In this document: positions 17,659 through 24,458 of the stretch, in pieces
Position numbering within the stretch: position 1 is the stretch's first letter
Layout of the letters: each line of letters begins with the position of its first letter
Source: Flavobacteriaceae bacterium
GTDB lineage: Bacteria; Bacteroidota; Bacteroidia; Flavobacteriales; Flavobacteriaceae
Reading direction: 5' to 3'
Assembly: GCA_003533785.1 (NCBI GenBank)
Contig: DQCR01000056.1
Coordinates: 9,984 to 73,983 of the forward strand
Length of the DNA: 64,000 nt
The notes under the pieces: generated by a model
Seen by the model: the letters and a program-made list of their open reading frames with translations, nothing else
Told to the model about the DNA's origin: nothing
Database searches by the model: none
Made by a program: the position numbers and the translations under genes

Positions 17659-18167
17659 TCTTCTTCTGCTACTTCCAAACTCACTTCATCTCCCAAGTCA
17701 ATAATCCTATTTAAAAAATTATTGTATTGAAAGTACATGGTGTCTAGGGCTGGTTCTAATCTGTCTAATTGCTGTGTAGATGCATAAAATTTTGCCTTTT
17801 GAATCTGCATCAAAACGACCTTCAGTCGGCTTCGGACAGGATGGATCTCAAATTCTGGAGGAAATTTTGTCTTGTAAAAAGTTTTTGTTTGTACCTCTAA
17901 GGCTTCCAAAAAAGAGGTAACTCCCTTGGTGTCTAGGGCAGTGAAATCTTCAAAGTCATCAGTCCATCGAGTGAGTGCCTCCCATTCGTCGATGTCGAGT
18001 TTGGCATAGAGGTTTTCAGGAACTATAACAAGTCTTGCTGGCTTTGAAGAAAGCGTAAAGAATATGGTGTCTTTCGTTTGGTTTTTTGTTTGTATGGATG
18101 TTTTGTTTTTGGGACCACAGGCCACTACCGAAACGAATAAAATAAAGGGAACCAGCAAATGTTTCAT
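17655..18167 (-). CDS. Predicted lipoprotein of unknown function
   Basis: 170 aa from the Met that begins MKHLLVPFILFVSVVACG; the open frame runs 5 codons further up. The N-terminus is a lipoprotein signal with Cys as the presumed lipidation site (SVVAC). The mature part is mostly helical and acidic, with no recognised domain (for example DEWEALTRWTDDFEDF). It lies 22 bases downstream of cruF on the same strand and may be the last gene of the crtA-crtD-cruF transcript, although nothing in it suggests a carotenoid role. Confidence 0.75.
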   Translation of the reverse strand: MKHLLVPFILFVSVVACGPKNKTSIQTKNQTKDTIFFTLSSKPARLVIVPENLYAKLDIDEWEALTRWTDDFEDFTALDTKGVTSFLEALEVQTKTFYKTKFPPEFEIHPVRSRLKVVLMQIQKAKFYASTQQLDRLEPALDTMYFQYNNFLNRIIDLGDEVSLEVAEED

Positions 18168-18189
18168 GAGATAAAAATACAAGTTCCTT

Positions 18190-18852
18190 TTAGAAGTCAG
18201 GCAGTGAATTAAGACGCAAAAGCAAAATCATAAAGAAGAGCAATTGAAGCAAATATAGATTGTGATAAAACCATCCCTTAAGTTCTAGTTTAGAAAAATG
18301 GAAAACCATCTGCAAGGGAAACCCAACCAAGGCCCAACCCAAATAATTTTGATATGGGGCTTCACCTCCAGCAAAAGTCCAAAAGTCCAAAATGGGAGCT
18401 ATGGGTTCGATCAGTACATCCAAAAAAACCATCATTGCTGTACCTAATAAGGCGCGTAACCAACGATTTTCGGTCAATTCTCTGGCCACCATACCTGTGC
18501 AAAAGACTACAATTACCCAATTGGCCCCGATCAACCATGGAACGCCTTTTATTTTGGGCCCCAACATCTGTCCATATTGATAATTTCCAAAAATAAGACC
18601 GTATTGTACTCCTAACCATTCCGTGCTCATGCCTACAAAAAAACAGAGAAAACAAATCCACAAAAAATTTTTCTTTTGATATCCTTGCCACAGCAACAAA
18701 ACAAAAGAGACTGCCAGATTTAGAGGAGTCGCCTCAACAAACCAGCGTGAGTCACCATAGATGATCCCTAAAATACCTGATATATGAAACAACCAGATCA
18801 AGCCTATGGATAAGGTATAAGGGGTTATGGAGTTGACTTTAAGCATGAACAT
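18190..18852 (-). CDS. cruF: Carotenoid biosynthesis protein, CruF-type 1',2'-hydratase (DUF422)
   Basis: 220 aa integral membrane protein with about six or seven hydrophobic segments. Conserved-looking polar stretches include STEWLGVQYG, FGNYQYG and DVLIEPIAPILDFW. CruF proteins hydrate the psi end of carotenoids to give a 1'-hydroxyl group, a step towards myxol, saproxanthin and related pigments. Its start overlaps the end of crtD by 14 bases, which supports both the assignment and co-expression: CrtD acts on the hydroxylated product. Confidence 0.85.
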   Translation of the reverse strand: MFMLKVNSITPYTLSIGLIWLFHISGILGIIYGDSRWFVEATPLNLAVSFVLLLWQGYQKKNFLWICFLCFFVGMSTEWLGVQYGLIFGNYQYGQMLGPKIKGVPWLIGANWVIVVFCTGMVARELTENRWLRALLGTAMMVFLDVLIEPIAPILDFWTFAGGEAPYQNYLGWALVGFPLQMVFHFSKLELKGWFYHNLYLLQLLFFMILLLRLNSLPDF

Positions 18853-20311
18853 CAGGAATCATGTCGGCGGTTATTCTTGCAGAAAGCAAGCAGAGGGGTA
18901 TACCCCCACCGGGATGAACACTCCCTCCACAGAAATAGAGATTATCTATCGTCCTAGAAAAATTAGGGTGACGAAGAAAAGCACTCATTCGATTGTTACT
19001 TGAAGCACCGTAAAGAGCCCCCCGGTAGGAGGCTGTTTTTTGAGCTATCAAGGGGGGAGACAAGTGTGTTTCTTCTTCTATTAAAGAAGCGATATCCTGT
19101 CCTAAAATTCGGCTCAATTTTTCCAATACTTTAATCCTTGTTTGAGCAATTAGCGCATCCCAATCCTGTCCATTGTCGGCTGGAGCATTGATCATAACAA
19201 ACCAATTTTCACAACCCGCTGGCGCGTCTGAAAGAACATCCTTTGAGGTTATGTTCACATACACCGTAGGGTCTCCAGAAAGGGTTTTATCTTGAAATAT
19301 AGCCTGAAATTCTTTCGAATAATTTTGGGAAAAAAAGATATTATGAAGGTTGAGCTTTGGAAATGATTTTTTAATTCCCCAATAGAAAATAAGAGCAGAA
19401 CTAGACCTTTCTTGCTCAAGGGTACGTTTGGGTTGTTTTTGATTTGGTAAAAGATGTTTGTAAGTAGGCACTACATCCATATTGCTAACCACCAGATCGG
19501 CCTTTTGTCGCTGATTCCCCACTTTGATCCCTACTGCTCTTTTGTTTTCTATCACAATAGAGTCTACCGATTGTCCCAAGTGAAATTCAACGCCCATACG
19601 CTGTGCCAATTGAAATAAACTTTCAGTAATGGCTCCCATTCCGTGATTTGGTATAAACGTACCGTAATGTTCTTCTAAGTGCTGAACCAAGCTCATAATA
19701 CCAGAAGTTTGGTAGGGATCTGAGCCATTGTAGGTTGCAAATCGATTGAAGAATTGAATCAGATAGGGGTTTTTTAGCTGTTCTTTATTTACCTGATGAA
19801 GACTTTTAAATAGTTCCAAACTCCCCAGTCCAAGTAGGGCTTTTCTAGTTTCTTTATTAAAATAGGTTCCTAATTTATGAAGGGATTTTTCCAAGAACAG
19901 CGGAGCTGTTAGGTCAAATTTCTTTTGGGCCCTTTCTAAATAGTTGTGAATGGTTTGTGCCGGGACGTCGAGTTGTTCTTCAACGGTTTGACAAAATCGA
20001 TTCCGATCGGAATAGGCTGTCAAGCGGGTACCGTCTTCCCAAAAGTACTCGCAATGAATGTCTTTTTTTTTGTAGGTGAAATGTTCGCTTGGTGTTTCCC
20101 CGGCTAGAGTGAACAAATCGGTCACAAAATGAGGCATTGTAAATAAAGAGGGCCCTGCATCAAACCGATACTGTCCAAGAGTAAAAGTTGAGAGCTTGCC
20201 TCCTGGATAGTCATTTTTTTCAAAAACGCTTACACGATATCCCTTCTTCGCCAATCGGATGCTAGTAGCTAATCCGCCGATTCCGGCACCAATGACAAGG
20301 GCTTTTTTCAC
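18839..20311 (-). CDS. crtD: 1-hydroxycarotenoid 3,4-desaturase, CrtD-type
   Basis: 490 aa FAD-dependent CrtI-family desaturase. The dinucleotide-binding motif is at the N-terminus (VIGAGIGGLATSIRLAKKG), FDAGPSLFTMP follows, and the C-terminal FAD-contact region is CGGSVHPGGGIPLCLLS. I call it CrtD because it is joined to cruF (14-base overlap) and crtA (4-base overlap), while a second CrtI-family enzyme nearby is the better phytoene desaturase. Expected reaction: 3,4-desaturation of the 1-hydroxylated end. The exact desaturation step cannot be proved from sequence. Confidence 0.85.
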   Translation of the reverse strand: MKKALVIGAGIGGLATSIRLAKKGYRVSVFEKNDYPGGKLSTFTLGQYRFDAGPSLFTMPHFVTDLFTLAGETPSEHFTYKKKDIHCEYFWEDGTRLTAYSDRNRFCQTVEEQLDVPAQTIHNYLERAQKKFDLTAPLFLEKSLHKLGTYFNKETRKALLGLGSLELFKSLHQVNKEQLKNPYLIQFFNRFATYNGSDPYQTSGIMSLVQHLEEHYGTFIPNHGMGAITESLFQLAQRMGVEFHLGQSVDSIVIENKRAVGIKVGNQRQKADLVVSNMDVVPTYKHLLPNQKQPKRTLEQERSSSALIFYWGIKKSFPKLNLHNIFFSQNYSKEFQAIFQDKTLSGDPTVYVNITSKDVLSDAPAGCENWFVMINAPADNGQDWDALIAQTRIKVLEKLSRILGQDIASLIEEETHLSPPLIAQKTASYRGALYGASSNNRMSAFLRHPNFSRTIDNLYFCGGSVHPGGGIPLCLLSARITADMIPDVHA

Positions 20312-21012
20312 ACTATGATGGGTTGAAAATGAGTGTCTTTTTTCACAACAAATCTAGAAAAAAGATCTTCTTTGTACCATTTTTTAAGTCGTGTTTTCTG
20401 AACAATATCTGCATGATCTCGATTCTTATAAGCATAGGCATTAACAGCATCAAAATTTTTCCAAATACTGACGGTGGCTTGTTGCACCCAAGGCCACTCT
20501 CCTATCCCTTTATAGTAGAGCACATCGGTAGCTGATTCAATGCTTTTAGCGGCGTTGGGAACGGCACGCCAAAAGGAGAATAGACGATTCCAATTGACTG
20601 TTGCTCGTGTGACAATAGCTACAGGAGCATCCCCAACTTCCAAGTCTTTTATAATACTAGATACGAAAGGGTTGGATTGGTCCCATTTTCCGTGGCTTTG
20701 AACAGGGACTAGGTGGAGTGTACGCTGTTGAGTAGCATGCCGTTGATAGGTAGCCCAATAGGAATGTGTTGCAATGAATTTTTTATAATCCTCAGGATCA
20801 TCCCATTGGGTGAGAACAGCATAGGTGCCAAAATCAGGTCGCAAACTAAAGCCCATTCCACCTCCTGTCCCTAAAAAACGATAGAAGCCTAGTCCTTTGA
20901 CATTTGCAATTGCTCTGGGGCCCAATATCATTTGCTTGAAAGCCCAAAACCGATTTGTATTAAATTGGAATATATCAATAAAGACACATGCTTTGACCTC
21001 GTGTAGTTTCAT
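20308..21012 (-). CDS. crtA: Spheroidene monooxygenase-like protein, CrtA-type
   Basis: 234 aa. Resembles CrtA, which adds a 2-keto group to acyclic carotenoid ends in purple bacteria. The family's pattern is visible in FKQMILGPRAIANVKGLGFYRFLGTG, which ends in a Gly-rich turn (described here in parts), in FSFWRAVPNAAKSIE, and in a final WYKEDLFSRF. It is the first gene of crtA-crtD-cruF. A one-mismatch -7 element, TATCTTTA (21025-21018), ends 5 bases from the ATG, and a long-arm inverted repeat lies just upstream. The role in 2-keto formation is inferred from the family. Confidence 0.82.
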   Translation of the reverse strand: MKLHEVKACVFIDIFQFNTNRFWAFKQMILGPRAIANVKGLGFYRFLGTGGGMGFSLRPDFGTYAVLTQWDDPEDYKKFIATHSYWATYQRHATQQRTLHLVPVQSHGKWDQSNPFVSSIIKDLEVGDAPVAIVTRATVNWNRLFSFWRAVPNAAKSIESATDVLYYKGIGEWPWVQQATVSIWKNFDAVNAYAYKNRDHADIVQKTRLKKWYKEDLFSRFVVKKDTHFQPIIV

Positions 21013-21037
21013 GACGATAAAGATACAGTGAAAAAGA

Positions 21038-21096
21038 AAACGCCTCTGACTTGGATTTTAGAATTTGACTTATGGAAGTAAAATGCAGAGGCGTTT
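21038..21096. repeat. 11-base inverted repeat upstream of crtA
   Basis: AAACGCCTCTG (21038-21048) and CAGAGGCGTTT (21086-21096) are perfect reverse complements separated by 37 bases, centre to centre 48 bases. The G+C-rich arms stand out in an A+T-rich setting. Because both flanking genes read away from it, it is not a simple terminator. An operator pair or a long-range stem in a leader RNA are the obvious options. Confidence 0.65.
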
Positions 21097-21262
21097 GAAA
21101 CCAAATTGAATTTAAACTTGTTTAAATATAAATAAAAAAGTCTGTACAAAACAAATAAAGCTTAAACAATTTTTTATCTTTTTTGTTATTTCATTAAACA
21201 AAATGAATAACCCATTGAAATACAAATGATTAAACAATATGATTTTTGCTGGTAATTTTTAT

Positions 21263-21270
21263 TACTTTTG
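21263..21270 (+). promoter_or_regulatory. -7 element before the micropeptide/potassium channel
   Basis: TACTTTTG fits TAnnTTTG exactly and lies 19 bases before ATG 21290. A TTTG at 21245-21248 is upstream but only 14 bases away, shorter than usual. Confidence 0.5.
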
Positions 21271-21289
21271 GAAGACTATTACATTAAAT

Positions 21290-21373
21290 ATGACACCAAC
21301 TTCTGTAGCCATTACTGTTATCATTACCTCAGCCATTGTTTTAATCGTAATTCTAAAAGATATGAGGAGCTAA
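21290..21373 (+). CDS. Possible 27-residue single-span membrane peptide ahead of the channel
   Basis: A 28-codon frame (ATG 21290, TAA 21371-21373). It encodes MTPTS, then about 18 uninterrupted hydrophobic/Ser/Thr residues (VAITVIITSAIVLIVIL), then KDMRS, so an N-out/C-in helix is predicted. The TAA is followed with no gap by the channel's ATG in the same frame, and the AGGAG in its last codons could serve as the channel's ribosome-binding site. A consensus -7 element lies 19 bases upstream. Translation is unproven; alternatively it is a leader that couples channel translation. Confidence 0.5.
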   Translation: MTPTSVAITVIITSAIVLIVILKDMRS

Positions 21374-22078
21374 ATGAAGATTTCAGCCACTTTCGATAAA
21401 TTTATTTACAGTCTTATTATTGCCAATGTCATTGCGATGATCTTGGAATCCCATGTATCTATACGTGAAATGTATCACAGCTATTTTTATGTTTTTGAAA
21501 CCTTTTCTATTGCTATTTTTTCTTTTGAATATCTATTTCGAGTTGTTGTAGGATTCAAAAATGAAGGAGTCAGAGGAGCCACTAAATATATGTTTAGCAC
21601 CTTTGGATTGATCGATTTGATTTCAATACTACCTTTCTATCTCAACCAGTTTATTAAGGTTGACGGGCGTTTCGTGCGAATTTTACGTTTGTTTAGACTG
21701 ACACGGATTTTTAAATTAGGGAGAGATAGTGCATCTTTAAAATTATTTATTCAAGCTCTCTCTGCTGTTCGAAACGAATTAAAGTTCACTCTATTTCTCT
21801 CCATACTAACCATCTTATTTTCTGCTTCCGCCATCTACTTTTTGGAAAACGAAGCGCAACCAGAAAAGTTTGGAAGTATCACAGAATCAATTTGGTGGGC
21901 AACGGTATCCTTGGCCACAGTGGGTTATGGAGATGTGTATCCCATAACCGTGGGTGGCAAAGCCTTTGCTGCGGTTATTTCTTTAGTTGGTATTGGAGTA
22001 GTGGCCATCCCAACAGGGATTATTAGCGCTTCTTTTGTTGAAGAAATCATTGCCGCTAAACGAAGAAAAGAGCGATAG
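21374..22078 (+). CDS. Voltage-gated potassium channel (six-helix ion transporter)
   Basis: 234 aa inner-membrane protein. An S4 voltage sensor with Arg every third residue is seen in RFVRILRLFRLTRIFK (about residues 98-113). The pore loop has the selectivity filter TVGYGD (about 181-186), followed by the last helix, which ends with a short basic tail (AAKRRKER). The length matches bacterial Kv channels without a cytoplasmic RCK or CNB domain. The start is fixed by TAA-ATG adjacency with the upstream small ORF and by an AGGAG at 21364-21368. It sits between the carotenoid genes crtA and crtI; no functional link is evident. Confidence 0.92.
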   Translation: MKISATFDKFIYSLIIANVIAMILESHVSIREMYHSYFYVFETFSIAIFSFEYLFRVVVGFKNEGVRGATKYMFSTFGLIDLISILPFYLNQFIKVDGRFVRILRLFRLTRIFKLGRDSASLKLFIQALSAVRNELKFTLFLSILTILFSASAIYFLENEAQPEKFGSITESIWWATVSLATVGYGDVYPITVGGKAFAAVISLVGIGVVAIPTGIISASFVEEIIAAKRRKER

Positions 22079-22106
22079 CCAAACACTTCTCCTACCAGTA
22101 TTTCCT

Positions 22107-22114
22107 TATCTTTG
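22107..22114 (+). promoter_or_regulatory. -7 element directly before crtI
   Basis: TATCTTTG, a perfect TAnnTTTG, ends 4 bases before ATG 22119. If used, the mRNA would be leaderless or nearly so. No clear -33 TTG is present at the expected distance. Confidence 0.45.
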
Positions 22115-22118
22115 TTTA

Positions 22119-23603
22119 ATGATGAAAAGAAAAATTCTCATTCTAGGAAGTGGCTTTTCTTCGCTTTCTGCCGCCAGTTATTTGGCGCAAATGGGACACC
22201 ATGTAGAGGTATTTGAAAAAAATCATTCCCTAGGCGGAAGGGCTCGTCAGCTAAAGAGAGACGGATTCACATTTGATATGGGACCTTCCTGGTATTGGAT
22301 GCCCGATGTGTTTGAAAAATTCTTTGCCGATTTTGGCAAAAAACCATCAGACTATTACAAAATAGACCGCCTTGACCCCGGTTATCAAGTCTATTTTGGA
22401 GAAAATAACAGTATCTCGATTGGAGATTCTCTAGATAAGATTTACACTGCATTCGAAGCCGTAGAAAAAGGGAGTGGAAAAAAACTCAAATCCTTTATCA
22501 ATCAAGCTCAAAATAATTACAACATTGCTATCACCGACTTAGTCTATCGACCTGGGATCTCGCCTCTGGAATTAATTACCACCACTACCATCAAAAAAAT
22601 CCGCTACTTCTTTAGTAACATTAAAAGAGATGTCACGCGAGAATTCAAGAACCCCAAACTGCGTCAAATTTTGCAATTTCCAGTTTTATTCCTAGGGGCC
22701 AAGCCACAAAACACTCCGGCATTCTATAACTTCATGAATTTCGCTGATTTTGGTTTAGGGACCTGGCATCCTGACAAAGGCATGTATTCTATCGTAGAGG
22801 GCATGGTATCGTTAGCTAAAGAACTGGGTGTGATCTTTCATACGAACAGTCCAGTAGAACATATACTTGTAAATCAAGGACGTGCCAGCGGAATTGAGAC
22901 CCAGGGAAAAACAATCGAAGCAGACTTTGTATTGAGTGGTGCCGATTACCATCATACCGAAACATTATTGCCCCCAAAGTATCGAGTTTACAGTGAAAAT
23001 TATTGGGCCAAAAAAACATTTGCTCCCAGCTCTCTTTTATTTTATGTTGGCTTGGATAAAAAATTAGATAGGGTAACTCACCATACCCTGTTTTTTGATG
23101 TGGATTTTGACCGCCATGCGCAACAAATTTATGACAACCCAGAGTGGCCAACTGACCCTCTATTTTATGCCAATTTCCCCTCTATCACTGATCCCACGAT
23201 GGCCCCTGAAGGAAAAGAAGCTCTTTTCCTACTCATCCCGATAGCTCCAGGTATTGAAGACAACTCCGAACTTAGGGAAAAATATTTCGATATCGTGATG
23301 GCACGAATGGAACGATTGACTCAACAGGAGATTAAATCCCACATACTGTTTCAAGAATCGTTCTGTGTCAAAGATTTTATTAGTGAATACAATTCCTATA
23401 AGGGAAATGCCTATGGATTGGCCAACACCCTTATGCAAACAGCTTTTTTACGACCAAAACTTAAAAGTAAAAAAGTGGAAGGACTTTTTTTCAGTGGGCA
23501 ACTTACTGTCCCTGGACCGGGCGTACCACCAGCTTTGATTTCCGGAAAAATAGTGTCTGGACTAATCGAAGAAGCTATTTATAGTCAATCACCCACCAAA
23601 TAA
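22119..23603 (+). CDS. crtI: Phytoene desaturase, CrtI-type
   Basis: 494 aa FAD-dependent desaturase converting phytoene towards lycopene. It begins MMKRKILILGSGFSSLSAAS, with the FAD-binding GxGxxS variant, followed by ARQLKRDGFTFDMGPSWYWMP. The C-terminus has the family motif SGQLTVPGPGVPPALISGK. I chose ATG 22119 (22122 also possible) because the frame upstream overlaps the channel gene and reads as a shadow. crtB and a cyclase are not in the window. Its 3' end overlaps the convergent membrane-protein gene by 29 bases. Confidence 0.92.
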   Translation: MMKRKILILGSGFSSLSAASYLAQMGHHVEVFEKNHSLGGRARQLKRDGFTFDMGPSWYWMPDVFEKFFADFGKKPSDYYKIDRLDPGYQVYFGENNSISIGDSLDKIYTAFEAVEKGSGKKLKSFINQAQNNYNIAITDLVYRPGISPLELITTTTIKKIRYFFSNIKRDVTREFKNPKLRQILQFPVLFLGAKPQNTPAFYNFMNFADFGLGTWHPDKGMYSIVEGMVSLAKELGVIFHTNSPVEHILVNQGRASGIETQGKTIEADFVLSGADYHHTETLLPPKYRVYSENYWAKKTFAPSSLLFYVGLDKKLDRVTHHTLFFDVDFDRHAQQIYDNPEWPTDPLFYANFPSITDPTMAPEGKEALFLLIPIAPGIEDNSELREKYFDIVMARMERLTQQEIKSHILFQESFCVKDFISEYNSYKGNAYGLANTLMQTAFLRPKLKSKKVEGLFFSGQLTVPGPGVPPALISGKIVSGLIEEAIYSQSPTK

Positions 23604-24426
23604 TTTCTATCTCTTCGTCTTTTTCGGTAATCACTGAATCCAATAACTGCATGCTTTCATCCAAGACAGTAACATATTGTTCGAGCTGATAGGCGATTTC
23701 ATTATTCCACAAATCGAGACGCTTAAATAAATTGTATTTGACAAACTTATCCGCCTGTATGTAGCGGCGATTTTTCACCCAAAAAGAGGTGTCCTCTAAG
23801 TCGACATTCTCCAAATCAAAAACCCAATGATTGGCTATGCGATCTACGAATTGATTTACAAATGATTCTTCAATTTTGCCAGTGTTTTCGATAAGGTATT
23901 TTAGATCAGATCCGTCATAAGTATCGGTCATTTTCTTCCCTACATCGGTATCCAACAATCGGAAGGTTCCATCTAATTTGATAGCATCATAAGTTACTCG
24001 GGGAGGATCAAAGGGATCACGTTGGGTGTATAAACTCATGGGAGCCGTGAAAAATTCGCCTTCTTCATCCTCAAAACGCTCTAAGAAAATACTGTCATTG
24101 TCTACCTCCCACAAACTGTATTGTTTTGAATACATCTCGGTCACCCATGCAATTTGTTCGGAATACTCTAGGGTATAAAGTTTGATTTTTTCAATTTCTT
24201 CTCTCAAGTTGTGCAAGTTTTCAATTCCATCTTGGCGGTCACCAAAACTTTCCCCCTGTCGCTCAACAGAGAATGATATCAATACACCAAAGAATACAAC
24301 CAGAAATTCAACAAAAGCTTTTTTAAATCGATCAAAGAAATCTTGTGGGTCAAAACGATCCCCAAGGGTTATGAGTTTAATAAACCAATTGGTATCTTCT
24401 TTTTTAATCCCTTTTTCGTCCGACAT
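23575..24426 (-). CDS. Predicted single-span membrane protein of unknown function (DUF6090-like layout)
   Basis: 283 aa. After about 35 cytoplasmic-looking residues there is one hydrophobic segment (FVEFLVVFFGVLISFSVE), then a long soluble region beginning ERQGESFGDRQDGIENLHNL. This layout, a helix followed by E/R and an amphipathic helix, recalls Bacteroidota DUF6090 proteins, but the match is by general look only. The extracytoplasmic part is acidic and helical. It is last in a possible transcript after the AddB-like gene (33-base gap). Function unknown. Confidence 0.65.
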   Translation of the reverse strand: MSDEKGIKKEDTNWFIKLITLGDRFDPQDFFDRFKKAFVEFLVVFFGVLISFSVERQGESFGDRQDGIENLHNLREEIEKIKLYTLEYSEQIAWVTEMYSKQYSLWEVDNDSIFLERFEDEEGEFFTAPMSLYTQRDPFDPPRVTYDAIKLDGTFRLLDTDVGKKMTDTYDGSDLKYLIENTGKIEESFVNQFVDRIANHWVFDLENVDLEDTSFWVKNRRYIQADKFVKYNLFKRLDLWNNEIAYQLEQYVTVLDESMQLLDSVITEKDEEIEIIWWVIDYK

Positions 24427-24458
24427 GAATATAGTTAAGTAATCTTGAGGTAAAAATA

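Larger units (their letters stand above)
21013..21289. other. Repeat-rich intergenic region between divergent crtA and the channel ORFs
   Basis: 277 A+T-rich bases without a convincing gene. It contains an 11-base inverted repeat with a 37-base spacer (21038-21096), a TTTAAACTTGTTTAAA palindrome (21111-21126), and three direct copies of TTAAACAA starting at 21162, 21194 and 21230. Before the channel side there is a TACTTTTG -7 element. The density of symmetrical elements suggests a complex divergent control region. Confidence 0.6.
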
